A stretch of DNA of 64,000 bases from Clostridiales bacterium (lineage in GTDB: Bacteria; Bacillota; Clostridia; Oscillospirales; Ruminococcaceae), in NCBI GenBank assembly GCA_003150405.1, contig QAMM01000009.1, positions 1-64,000 of the forward strand, read 5' to 3'. Shown here in pieces: positions 8,260-16,332 of the stretch. The notes beneath the pieces are model-generated. The model ran no database searches. It saw nothing but the letters and a program-made list of their open reading frames with translations, and was not told the origin of the DNA. Positions within the stretch are counted from its first letter, which is position 1, and the number at the start of each line of letters is the position of its first letter. The translations under genes and the position numbers were made by a program.

Positions 8260-8306
8260 CTTCATGCTCTGCCTTTAATGCCGGTATCATCCGGTTTCAG
8301 CTATTT

Positions 8307-8335
8307 ATTATACAACATATCTAAAAAAAAAACAA
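8307..8335 (-). promoter_or_regulatory. sigma-A promoter for the SRP RNA
   Basis: Minus strand TTGTTT (8335-8330), 17-bp T-rich spacer, TATAAT (8312-8307). Predicted start near 8300. It may also feed dnaX. Confidence 0.8.
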
Positions 8336-8436
8336 CACCTTTTCTGTAAGAAAATAGTGGGTTATCCTGCCCGCCTACAGACATTTACAGAATCAACCGC
8401 CCCCTTTCTTTTCGTGATTCCCCCCGCGCTCTCAGC

Positions 8437-8468
8437 AAAAAAAAGCGCGCCGCCAGCAGGCAGCGCGC
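8437..8468 (-). terminator. terminator of the ABC transporter operon
   Basis: On the minus strand GCGCGC-T-GCC, loop TGCT, GGC-G-GCGCGC, then eight T. It follows the stop at 8535. The rest of 8341-8534 shows no gene. Confidence 0.85.
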
Positions 8469-8534
8469 GAAACGGTATGAAAATGCAACCTTCATTCTTC
8501 ACCCATAAACATTTGGGCCCTCGTGAATTGCCAT

Positions 8535-9773
8535 TTAAAGAAGTTCCCGCTTTTTTTGGCGCCATACATAGAACAGACAAACAGCCACTCCAAAAAACAG
8601 AAGAATACCGGAAACCAACAGCTCCGCCCCCGGAATCCTCGTTAAATAACCAAGGCTTCCAATGGGATAAAAAATATACGGTGAATCCGCCAGATTGCTG
8701 CCTGCCAGATAAAACGCCAGTACAACCAGCGGAACAAACAGCAGGAGCTGTTTAAGCAGCATGGGAACATAGCTCTTGCTGCATTGGGATACCCAAAACA
8801 CCCAGGCCGCCGTTCCAAGAGAAACCACGTAACAAAGCAGGATACCGCAAACAATCCATTGGAGCAGGGTGAGATTTCCAAACACGTAAAAATCTGACAT
8901 AAAACCCATCACCGGGCAATGCAGGAAAACAGCCATGCTGCTTTGAAAAAGACGGATGATACAAGGGGCTAAAACAACTGTTGTCAATCCAAACGCCGAA
9001 AGAAGCGCCGCCCCAAGCTGGTAAAGCGGCAGCCTGCGGCCCGTTCTGCTCGTCCAAAGAACAGAGTGAAGGTTTTGGGTGCGGTCGCGCACCGGATAAG
9101 GTGCCAGCAAAAGAAAAATACCAAGCACCGGGAGAATAATCAGGTAGGTAAACAGCATTTGCAGGTTTCTCACAATCGAGCTGGGCATCAATCCCCGCAA
9201 AGCGTCCTGTTCTTTGAACCGATCCACCCGCTCATACCACGCCAGTTTAACCGCGTTTTCATCGCCGTACCGCTCAAAGGGTTCGTTGCGAGTGTCATAG
9301 CTATAATACAAACTTTGCATATCCTGATAACGAAAGCCCAAGTTCGTCTCATTTTCAAAGAACAGCAAATTATCCAACACATCCATCTGTTCCTGCCATT
9401 CCTGAGACTGCCAGTCCATTCCGGAAAATTTCCCGGCCGTGTTGCGGTAATCGTCCCAGTCGTTGTGATCAAAAATGCCGGCAGCGGCAAATTCCGGGGT
9501 AGAGGCAATAAAAGTATCCAGCTCATCTACAACCGCTTCCCAATCCTTTTCCGCATCCTTCCGTTCGTCCTCCTCCAATGTTGGACCGTAACGTTCCAGC
9601 CATGTTTTGGCTGTTGTGTACTCAACCTCGGCCCATCCTTTTTCCTCTTCATAATCAAGCCATACAAGCTGGTTTTCCACAAAAAGGAAGTATCCAAGGA
9701 CAAGTACCGCCGCAGTTGCAAGCAAAATCCAAAGGCGCCATATTTTTTTGAGTTCCCATAAAAAAACACGCAT
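8535..9773 (-). CDS. ABC-2-type transporter permease
   Basis: About 412 residues. One N-terminal membrane segment (LWILLATAAVLVLGYFLF), a large extracytoplasmic domain (about residues 40-200, rich in Trp, Asp and Glu), then about five to six hydrophobic segments from about residue 205 (NLQMLFTYLIILPVLGIFLL onward). This is the ABC-2/LolE-like layout of antibiotic- or peptide-export and resistance pumps. The start at 9773 (MRVFLWELKKIW) overlaps the previous stop as TGATG, so translation is coupled. Last gene of the sigma-factor operon. Substrate cannot be read from sequence. Confidence 0.85.
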   Translation of the reverse strand: MRVFLWELKKIWRLWILLATAAVLVLGYFLFVENQLVWLDYEEEKGWAEVEYTTAKTWLERYGPTLEEDERKDAEKDWEAVVDELDTFIASTPEFAAAGIFDHNDWDDYRNTAGKFSGMDWQSQEWQEQMDVLDNLLFFENETNLGFRYQDMQSLYYSYDTRNEPFERYGDENAVKLAWYERVDRFKEQDALRGLMPSSIVRNLQMLFTYLIILPVLGIFLLLAPYPVRDRTQNLHSVLWTSRTGRRLPLYQLGAALLSAFGLTTVVLAPCIIRLFQSSMAVFLHCPVMGFMSDFYVFGNLTLLQWIVCGILLCYVVSLGTAAWVFWVSQCSKSYVPMLLKQLLLFVPLVVLAFYLAGSNLADSPYIFYPIGSLGYLTRIPGAELLVSGILLFFGVAVCLFYVWRQKKRELL

Positions 9774-10942
9774 CAGACAACATCCTTTCTGTGGTACCAT
9801 TTATAAGCCGCAATCAAGAGCAACGCCAAAACCAGGCATGAAAGGAACACACCTGAGACCTCCCACCATGCCCAAAGAGAATTGGAGCCCAAGTCGGTAA
9901 ACCAGCTGTTTTGCAGGCTCCAAATTTGAAAAGGCGAAAGCAAAAATGCAAACATAGCCCAAAACCAGCGCAGGGCGCTAAACCAGCCCGGCAACAGCAG
10001 CAACAGCATTCCCGCTGCCACAACCGCCACAAAAGCGGCGTAGGTATTCCGTACCAACAGTCCTACCAGCACCCCAATCAGACAAAATACCAGCACCAGC
10101 GCGGCACCCAGGGCGAGCTGCATCCAGAAATATTGGCCCACCGTCATTTCCGTCCAGGTTAAAAACGGCCTTGGCACCAAATAATCCGGGGACATATGAA
10201 AGCTTGTGGAGATACTGGAATTCCAAAAACCAGTGTAATCCCACTGCAAAAAATAAAACGGAAGGGAAACAGCGTTGAGCAGAAAATAAAAACCAAGCCC
10301 GCACAGGGTTCCCGCGCCCGCCTTTGTCAAAGCAATCCTCCGGCCGATTCGGCTGCTGAGAACCAGTGCGCTGGTCCGGTGCAGCGCTTCGGAACCCATA
10401 GACAAGAGAACCGATAAAAACGCCAGCAAAATTCCTTCGGTCAAAAGAGCGTGCAATAAAGCATCAAACAACTGGCGGAACAGCTCGTTTGACAAATCCG
10501 CCGCGTAAAGGTCAGCGTCTGCACCCTCTGCGGCAAGCCGGTCAATTACCGGTTGAAGCGCATCGTATTTCGCGGTGAACAAATCGGCTATTGGCCCGCT
10601 CATCCCCAGCCCCTTTATAAAAGCCTCTGCATAATCGGCAGTGTCAATTTTCCCAAAGGAGCCCTTCACCTGCCCGTTTACATCCACATAAAGGGTGCTT
10701 CCCAGCATTTGCAGCAGGCGCTCCCGTTCCTCAGACTGCGGCGCCTGCTTCAGTTTTTCAAGAAATTCCGCATCCACCCGGGTACCGAGCTGTGTGGCTG
10801 TTTTGCTGACGAACCGCGCGTAATCCCGGTCGTAGGTGCTGGTGAAAATTAAAATGCTGTTGATGAGAAGGCAGGCTGCCAAAAACACCCACAACGCAGG
10901 CGTTTCAACTATTTTCCGAACCTCCCAGCGAAAAACCCGCAT
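9773..10942 (-). CDS. ABC-2-type transporter permease
   Basis: 389 residues, paralogous in layout to the next gene: it begins MRVFRWEVRKIVETPALWVF, has one N-terminal membrane helix, a long extracytoplasmic region (about 35-165), and then about six hydrophobic segments including AFVAVVAAGMLLLLLPGWF. The start overlaps the ATPase stop (TAATG). With the ATPase and second permease it probably forms a heterodimeric exporter. The substrate is unknown; the operon's own sigma factor suggests an inducible stress- or peptide-response pump. Confidence 0.85.
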   Translation of the reverse strand: MRVFRWEVRKIVETPALWVFLAACLLINSILIFTSTYDRDYARFVSKTATQLGTRVDAEFLEKLKQAPQSEERERLLQMLGSTLYVDVNGQVKGSFGKIDTADYAEAFIKGLGMSGPIADLFTAKYDALQPVIDRLAAEGADADLYAADLSNELFRQLFDALLHALLTEGILLAFLSVLLSMGSEALHRTSALVLSSRIGRRIALTKAGAGTLCGLGFYFLLNAVSLPFYFLQWDYTGFWNSSISTSFHMSPDYLVPRPFLTWTEMTVGQYFWMQLALGAALVLVFCLIGVLVGLLVRNTYAAFVAVVAAGMLLLLLPGWFSALRWFWAMFAFLLSPFQIWSLQNSWFTDLGSNSLWAWWEVSGVFLSCLVLALLLIAAYKWYHRKDVV

Positions 10943-11799
10943 TACAATCCCACCTTTTCATCACGGTAAACATAGAGGAAAACATCCTCAAGGTTTGCCT
11001 TGACCGGTTCTGCCTCCTCACCCGGAGATTCGCTGATAAACCGCAGACGGGTGCCGTTCCCATCCTGCCGTTCCGAGAGAAGGTAGTCCCCGGCCTTCAA
11101 GGCGCTGCCCGCCGGCATTTCAAACAGCTTTCCGTCCAGCATGGAACAGACTTCCGCAGGCGGCTTGCAGCAATAGACCTTATGATCGCGCAGCATAATA
11201 ATTTTGTTAGCAATGGTCTCGATATCCGAGACAATATGGGTTGACAGAATGACAATCCGGTCCTTCGCAAGGGAGTGAATAATATTGCGGAACCGCACCC
11301 GCTCCTTGGGGTCCAGCCCGGCGGTTGGTTCATCCAGCACCAGCAGCTTGGGGTCGCCCAGCATCGCCTGCGCAATGCCCACGCGCTGAAGCATGCCGCC
11401 AGAAAACTTCCGCATCTTCTTCCCCGCTACGTCAGACAGTCCCACCATGTTCAGCAAGGTTTCAATCCGTTCCCTAGTGGTTTCCTTTGGGATTGCCTTC
11501 AACGCGGCAAGGTAGTTTAAGTACTGGCGCGGGGTATAACCCTTGTAGTAGCCAAAATCCTGCGGCAGATAGCCAATGACGTCCCGGTAATCGGCGTCCA
11601 GTGTGCGAATGTCCACTCCATCCCACATAATAATGCCTTGCGTTGGGAACAGCAAAGTCATCATCATTTTAATCAGGGTGGTTTTTCCTGCGCCATTAGG
11701 GGCTAAAAGGCCGTAAACGCCGTTTTCAAAGTCCAGCGTAATATCCTCAAGCACCGAAAAGTTTCCAAATTTTTTTGATACCCCATTAACCGACAGCAT
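10942..11799 (-). CDS. ABC transporter ATP-binding protein
   Basis: About 285 residues. Nucleotide-binding domain with Walker A LLAPNGAGKTTLIKMM, Q-loop (YLPQDFGYY), signature FSGGMLQRVGIA, Walker B KLLVLDEPTAGLD and switch His in VILSTHIVSD. The C-terminal about 60 residues are an accessory region. The closest type is the CcmA/DRA-like ATPase of drug and bacteriocin exporters. Start at 11799 (MLSVNGVSKKFGNF) has AGGAGGAG upstream and overlaps the preceding gene by 14 bp. It energises the two downstream permeases. Confidence 0.93.
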   Translation of the reverse strand: MLSVNGVSKKFGNFSVLEDITLDFENGVYGLLAPNGAGKTTLIKMMMTLLFPTQGIIMWDGVDIRTLDADYRDVIGYLPQDFGYYKGYTPRQYLNYLAALKAIPKETTRERIETLLNMVGLSDVAGKKMRKFSGGMLQRVGIAQAMLGDPKLLVLDEPTAGLDPKERVRFRNIIHSLAKDRIVILSTHIVSDIETIANKIIMLRDHKVYCCKPPAEVCSMLDGKLFEMPAGSALKAGDYLLSERQDGNGTRLRFISESPGEEAEPVKANLEDVFLYVYRDEKVGL

Positions 11800-12532
11800 A
11801 GGTTGTCTCCTCCTTGTTTTTTCCGTAATAACCGTGCAGCTCTGCCAAAAAAACTGCACAGAAGCAGCCGGCAAACAGCAGCAGCACCCCGCTCGGGATC
11901 ATGAAAACGAACTGCATGCCACCATCCCGCAGCAAAAAGTGAAGCCCAGTAATTACCAACAGCCATACCGCCGGAGGCACTGCCAGCTGCAACAGTGTAC
12001 GGCGAAACCGGATTAAGCAGAAAATGGTCCAAGAGGCATACAGAAACAGGGCGCTGAGGGACAGTCCAAGCATTTGCAGAAAGGATTCCTTGAGCGATTG
12101 CGCCGCCAGCAACGCAACAACCGCATTTACCGCAACGCCAAATCCACCAAAATAGAGCATCCGCATAGCGGTGAGATGCCGTTGGGTGTAGCGGCAGGTC
12201 ATTGGAATTTCCCGCGTATTTTCCTGAAGTTCCCGAACGGTAGTCAGGCAGTGCAGCAAAAAGTACAGAGCCGGCGAAAAAAGGAACAAGAGCATCCCGG
12301 AATAGGTGCGGTTAAACGCAGCGTTTGCCAAAATTGCAGCGCCGGCAAACACCGCAAAAAGGAAAGAGACAAACAAACAATCGCCTACGCCAAAAAACAG
12401 AACCTTGGGACTCAGAGAACGAAACATGGCCAAAAAGTCATTTTTGCGTCGTACAGGCAGCCCTTGCTTTACAATCTGCGCAATGGCTGTGTCACGTTCT
12501 TCAGGCCCCGGCATGGGTATATTCATCTTCAA
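11786..12532 (-). CDS. six-TM membrane protein of unknown function (possible sigma-factor partner)
   Basis: 248 residues. A cytoplasmic N-terminus of about 45 residues (acidic/basic, PGPEERDTAIAQIVKQGLPV) precedes about six hydrophobic segments (VLFFGVGDCLFVSFLFAVFA, MLLFLFSPALYFLL, further pairs near 125-165 and 180-230). I do not recognise the family. Its start lies 32 bp inside the sigma-factor gene and its end inside the ATPase gene, so it is tightly co-translated with both. Anti-sigma factors usually sit directly after their ECF sigma gene, so an anti-sigma or sensor role is plausible, but no zinc anti-sigma motif is present. It could instead be a third transporter component. Confidence 0.7.
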   Translation of the reverse strand: MKMNIPMPGPEERDTAIAQIVKQGLPVRRKNDFLAMFRSLSPKVLFFGVGDCLFVSFLFAVFAGAAILANAAFNRTYSGMLLFLFSPALYFLLHCLTTVRELQENTREIPMTCRYTQRHLTAMRMLYFGGFGVAVNAVVALLAAQSLKESFLQMLGLSLSALFLYASWTIFCLIRFRRTLLQLAVPPAVWLLVITGLHFLLRDGGMQFVFMIPSGVLLLFAGCFCAVFLAELHGYYGKNKEETTYAVG

Positions 12533-13055
12533 ACTCCTTTCTCAGCACGTTCAGCAGCCGGTAATAACGCGACTTTACCGCCGCTTCTTCCCGGCCCAGC
12601 ATACGGGCAATCTCCGGAAAGCTGTACTCCCCGTAGAGGTGAAGCCGGTAAATTTGCTGGGTATCGTAGTCCAAACCGCTGACATACCGTTCAATCTTTT
12701 CCAGCAGTCCGCGCTGCTCAACCGCTCGAACCAGTATTTCACGTTCATCTGCCAATTCGGTTTCTTCCAGCGGGACGCTCAGTACCGAGGATCTTCGCCG
12801 GCTGTCAATGATCTTGTTGGTCGCAATCCGGTAAAGCCAGGCGCGGAAGCTACCTTTGTGATGATCGTACCGCCCAATGGACTGAAGTGCCGCAATAAAA
12901 ATTTCCTGGGTCAGATCCATTGCGACCTCCTTGCCGCCAAGCTGACGGTAGGAATAAACGTAGATTTCGTTATAATACCGCGAAACCAGCTGGTTTGCCG
13001 CATGTGCATTCTGCCGTTTCTGAACCTGCCGGATCCAGTGGCGTTCCTGTTCCAC
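12501..13055 (-). CDS. ECF-type RNA polymerase sigma factor
   Basis: 184 residues. Region 2 spans about residues 22-90 (YYNEIYVYSYRQLGGKEVAMDLTQEIF, with DLTQE in 2.2 and FRAWLYRIATNKIID in 2.4). Region 4 is about 125-175 (YSFPEIARMLGREEAAVKSRYYRLLNVLRKE). No region 3, so ECF/group 4. It heads an operon with a membrane protein and an ABC exporter, which it probably controls together with itself. Upstream on the minus strand TGAAAC near 13113 lies 17 bp from CGAAT, a possible autoregulated promoter; a GATTG-CC-CAATC palindrome lies between them. The promoter is speculative. Confidence 0.9.
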   Translation of the reverse strand: MEQERHWIRQVQKRQNAHAANQLVSRYYNEIYVYSYRQLGGKEVAMDLTQEIFIAALQSIGRYDHHKGSFRAWLYRIATNKIIDSRRRSSVLSVPLEETELADEREILVRAVEQRGLLEKIERYVSGLDYDTQQIYRLHLYGEYSFPEIARMLGREEAAVKSRYYRLLNVLRKEFEDEYTHAGA

Positions 13056-13225
13056 ACCGTCACCTCTTTCCCTCTATCTTATAATTCGTTTTGGATTGCC
13101 CAATCGTTTCACTATTTTTAAAAATTTTTTAAGCATTTCCCATCTCGTTGCTTACAGGCGGGCGCAGTACTTTTGTTTAGCATAGCACAGAACCAGGTAC
13201 CGGTTCAATGGCATGTTCCGGAAGC

Positions 13226-13274
13226 CCAAAACAAAAGGCAGATGGTTTTCGTAACCATCTGCCTTTTGTTTTGG
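13226..13274. terminator. terminator between sigF and the ECF operon
   Basis: Perfect 22-bp stem (13226-13247 with 13253-13274) and TTCGT loop; T-rich on the minus strand after sigF. Confidence 0.85.
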
Positions 13275-13326
13275 ACATTGCCGACACGCACTGATCCACA
13301 CCATTTGCAAAAACACCTGCACGCCG

Positions 13327-13992
13327 TCACAGCAGGCGTTCCCGGAGTGCAGCGAGGATCTTCTTTTCCCGCCGGGAAACCTGTACCTGGGTCATTCCAA
13401 GCATCTGCGCTGTCTCCGATTGGGTTTTTCCTTTAAAATAGCGCAGGACAATGAGCATGCGATCCTTTGGTTCCAGTTGACCAATGACCTCCTTAAGGGA
13501 AATGGAGTCGGCAAGCTGTTCCTCCAGTGTTTCCACACGGACGTCAATCTGCCCGCCGCCCTCCTCCTCGCTCTCGGTGAGCGAAACGGTGGGAGTACCA
13601 GCGTTAACCGCCTCCACAACCTCATCTGGGTCTACGCCGAGCGCATCGGCAATTTCAGAAACCGCAGGCTCCCTTCCCGTCTTTTGAAGGATACGCTCCC
13701 GTTCGCGCGTTACCTTCATGGAAAGCTCCTTTAAGCTTCTGCTCACCTTGACCGAGCCGCCGTCGCGGAACAAGCGGCGCATCTCCCCCAAAATCACTGG
13801 GACGGCATAGGTGGAAAAGCGGACGCCGCGTTGGTCATCAAACGCGTCAAACGCTTTGACAAGCCCCATGCATCCGGCGGAAAAAAGGTCGTCGTATTCA
13901 ATCCCCTTGCCCCGGAAGCGGTTGGCACAGGCATGTACTAGGCCCATGTTTTCCTCAACAAAGCGGTCACGTTCCGCGGGTGCTTTAACCAT
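13327..13992 (-). CDS. sigF: sporulation sigma factor SigF
   Basis: 221 residues. Regions 2 (LVHACANRFRGKGIEYDDLFSAGCMGLVKAFDAFD, RFSTYAVPVILGEMRRLFRD), 3 (SLKELSMKVTRERERILQKTGREPAVSEIADALG) and 4 (LEPKDRMLIVLRYFKGKTQSETAQMLGMTQVQVSRREKKIL) are all present. It is the forespore-specific sigma factor released after asymmetric division. Identification rests on sequence and on its place as third gene after spoIIAA and spoIIAB, whose products control it. Overlaps spoIIAB by 8 bp. Confidence 0.96.
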   Translation of the reverse strand: MVKAPAERDRFVEENMGLVHACANRFRGKGIEYDDLFSAGCMGLVKAFDAFDDQRGVRFSTYAVPVILGEMRRLFRDGGSVKVSRSLKELSMKVTRERERILQKTGREPAVSEIADALGVDPDEVVEAVNAGTPTVSLTESEEEGGGQIDVRVETLEEQLADSISLKEVIGQLEPKDRMLIVLRYFKGKTQSETAQMLGMTQVQVSRREKKILAALRERLL

Positions 13993-14428
13993 TGCGGCTA
14001 CGGGAGTTCAGTTTTTTGCGCAGAAGTACTGTTGTGCCTTTTCCGGGTTTAGAGCTTACATGGAGCGAATCCATAAAGCTCTCCATCACTGCAAACCCCA
14101 AACCGGCGCGTTCCTCCTCCGGTGCGGTTGTAAACATGGGTTCCATCGCCTTTTTCACATCCTCAATGCCGCAACCGCGGTCTTTGATTTTTATGTAGGC
14201 GGTTCCCCCCTCCAGCACTCGTGCCGTAATGGCAATGGGGCCGATGGTATCCCGGTAGGCGTGAACAATGCAGTTAGTCACCGCCTCCGATACTGCTGTT
14301 TTAATATCGGTCAGCTCATCCAGCGTGGGGTCGAGCTGGGTGAAAAAGGAGGCTACCGCGCTGCGCGCAAACGCCTCGTTGACCGAATTGCTTTGAAACG
14401 TCAGTTTCATCTCATTTTGAACCTTCAT
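13985..14428 (-). CDS. spoIIAB: anti-sigma F factor SpoIIAB
   Basis: 147 residues, GHKL-fold serine kinase. N box LKTAVSEAVTN-type (DIKTAVSEAVTNCIVHAYRD), G1 box IKDRGCGIEDVKKAMEPMFT, G2 box RAGLGFAVMESFMDSL. It binds and holds SigF, and phosphorylates SpoIIAA. ATG at 14428 (MKVQNEMKLTF) is chosen because GGAGG lies 8 bp upstream and homologues start there; the GTG at 14443 overlaps the spoIIAA stop. Overlaps sigF, so translation is coupled. Confidence 0.96.
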   Translation of the reverse strand: MKVQNEMKLTFQSNSVNEAFARSAVASFFTQLDPTLDELTDIKTAVSEAVTNCIVHAYRDTIGPIAITARVLEGGTAYIKIKDRGCGIEDVKKAMEPMFTTAPEEERAGLGFAVMESFMDSLHVSSKPGKGTTVLLRKKLNSRSRNG

Positions 14429-14442
14429 GTCCTGCCCCTCCA

Positions 14443-14748
14443 CTACTCGATTGTCGCCAGCTTGTCCAGTCCTGCAAGCCGCATCACTTTTTTTATGTGG
14501 TTCGGCGTATGTAAAATCTTTACTTCGCCGTCCATTGTCTGCATCAGCTTGTACCGTCCCATAACAAGGCCAATTCCGCTGCTGTCCATAAATCCCACGT
14601 TTTTAAAGTCCATCACCAGGGTGCGCGGCCGGTTGCTCTCAATGCTCCGGTCAATTTCTTCGCGGATTTCCCTGGCGCTGTGATGGTCAATTTCCCCTGT
14701 CAGATAAACAGTGACGAGTTCATCCGACACATTTATTTGCAGATTCAC
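14443..14748 (-). CDS. spoIIAA: anti-sigma F factor antagonist SpoIIAA
   Basis: 101 residues, STAS domain. The phosphorylated serine lies in VGFMDSSGIGLVMGRYK. Unphosphorylated SpoIIAA frees SigF from SpoIIAB. First gene of the spoIIA operon. It starts at GTG with GGGAGGA upstream. A SigH-type promoter, expected from Bacillus, could not be confidently located in the 50 bp before the folC terminator. Confidence 0.96.
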   Translation of the reverse strand: MNLQINVSDELVTVYLTGEIDHHSAREIREEIDRSIESNRPRTLVMDFKNVGFMDSSGIGLVMGRYKLMQTMDGEVKILHTPNHIKKVMRLAGLDKLATIE

Positions 14749-14799
14749 CTAATATTCCTCCCATCTTCCGCCGCATATTATCGTTTACGGCAAAAAAAC

Positions 14800-14827
14800 A
14801 AGCCTGTATCAAATATGATACAGGCTT
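14800..14827 (-). terminator. hairpin between spoIIAA and folC
   Basis: 12-bp perfect stem AAGCCTGTATCA/TGATACAGGCTT with AATA loop, then a T-tract on the minus strand. It follows the folC stop. Confidence 0.8.
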
Positions 14828-14843
14828 AGCGTAAAAAAGATTG

Positions 14844-16124
14844 TCAGTTCTTGTATGCCAAAGCAATTTCGCGGATATCCGCCGCAAGGTAAAGCGAGCC
14901 GCAGATGATCACAATGCCATCCTCACCCACCGCTTCGGCGGCCAACCGGATTGCTTCTATATAATCCGAGGCGGAACGGCAATCCGCACAGTAGGCGCTT
15001 GCCTCCGTACAAAGAGCGTCCCGTCCCAACGCGCGGGGGTTGTCAATATCCACCGCAATCATCCGGGTGCAGAGCGGCCCAATCTCGCTGAGTAAGGTGT
15101 CCACCGCTTTTTCGGCGAGCATGCCAACCACCGCCGCTATCCGCACCTTTCCCAGCGAATGGAGCGCCGCAGCCAACGCTTTTGCTCCGTCAGGGTTGTG
15201 CGCGCCGTCAAGGATAATCATCGGGCGCTCGTGCAGCACCTCAAACCGGGCGGGAAATTTTGCGTTTGCAAGGCCGTTTTTGAGTTGCTCCTCCCGCACG
15301 GCAAATCCCTTGTTTTGCAGGACGCGGATGGTCTCAATCGCCGAAAGGGCATTGTAAACCTGGTGTTCCCCCGCCAGGCGGATGTGGTACTCCTCCCCGC
15401 CGTAGGCAAAATCCGAACCGAACGCCGTAAGGGATTTGATTTCCACCGAACCGGCGCTGGGCAGGATGAGCCGGCTTCCGGTTTCGGCGCAGTGCTGCAT
15501 TAGGACGGCAAGAGCCCCCGGGTCCTGCTTCGCATAGCAGACAACATCGGTGTTCCGCTTGATGATCCCCGCCTTTTCGACGGCAATCTGTTCCACCGTA
15601 TCCCCTAACATCTGGGTGTGGTCGAGCGATATGGCGGTAATTACCGCCGCAAGCGGCGGCGCAATGACGTTGGTGGAATCAAACCGCCCACCAATGCCAA
15701 CCTCCAGACAGACAATGTCGCACCGCTGCTGCTCAAAATAGCACATCGCCAAAGCGGTGACCAGCTCAAATTCCGCAACGATTTCACCGCCTGCGCGCAT
15801 CTGCTCCACAAGCGGCCTTACCCGCTCCACCAACTGAGTGAGATCGGCTTCGGAAATCATCTCCCGGTCAACCTGCATCCGTTCGCGGAAATCCAGAACA
15901 TAAGGAGAGATAAACACGCCAGTCTTGTAGCCCGCCTCCTGAAGCACCGAAGCGGTCATCACCGTGGTCGAACCCTTGCCGTTGGTGCCCGCCACATGGA
16001 CAAACCGCAGCCGATCCTGTGGGTTTCCCAGCAAGGAGAGCAGCTTTTGAATCCGCTCTAGGCCCGGCTTAGGCCCAAACCGCTTTTGGGAATGGATGTA
16101 TTCCAACGCTTGTCGGTAATTCAT
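14844..16124 (-). CDS. folC: folylpolyglutamate/dihydrofolate synthase
   Basis: 426 residues, Mur-ligase family. P-loop HVAGTNGKGSTTVM, the omega/DHF region (EVGIGGRFDSTNV), SLDHTQMLGDTVEQIAVEKAGIIK with the carbamylated Lys, and the C-terminal domain motif ILDGAHNPDGAKAL. It adds glutamate to folates and, if bifunctional, forms dihydrofolate from dihydropteroate. It follows valS with a 208-bp spacer in which no gene was seen. A start ATG with AGGGAGG upstream is clear. Confidence 0.95.
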   Translation of the reverse strand: MNYRQALEYIHSQKRFGPKPGLERIQKLLSLLGNPQDRLRFVHVAGTNGKGSTTVMTASVLQEAGYKTGVFISPYVLDFRERMQVDREMISEADLTQLVERVRPLVEQMRAGGEIVAEFELVTALAMCYFEQQRCDIVCLEVGIGGRFDSTNVIAPPLAAVITAISLDHTQMLGDTVEQIAVEKAGIIKRNTDVVCYAKQDPGALAVLMQHCAETGSRLILPSAGSVEIKSLTAFGSDFAYGGEEYHIRLAGEHQVYNALSAIETIRVLQNKGFAVREEQLKNGLANAKFPARFEVLHERPMIILDGAHNPDGAKALAAALHSLGKVRIAAVVGMLAEKAVDTLLSEIGPLCTRMIAVDIDNPRALGRDALCTEASAYCADCRSASDYIEAIRLAAEAVGEDGIVIICGSLYLAADIREIALAYKN

Positions 16125-16332
16125 CGAACGACCTCCCTTCCAATCCGAAATATCCGCGTCAACGCGGTTTTGACAGAACAGCAGAGCTTCCGCACGCGGC
16201 GCACAGGTTGGGGGCTTCGGGCATGTTAGCCAGTGCCATGCTCACCAAAGCGTGTGTAAAAGCAACCCACATGCCCTTTTTCTGCTTCAAAGTCTCCACC
16301 GGTTTCTTACTCCAAAGCTCCTATCGCTCCAC

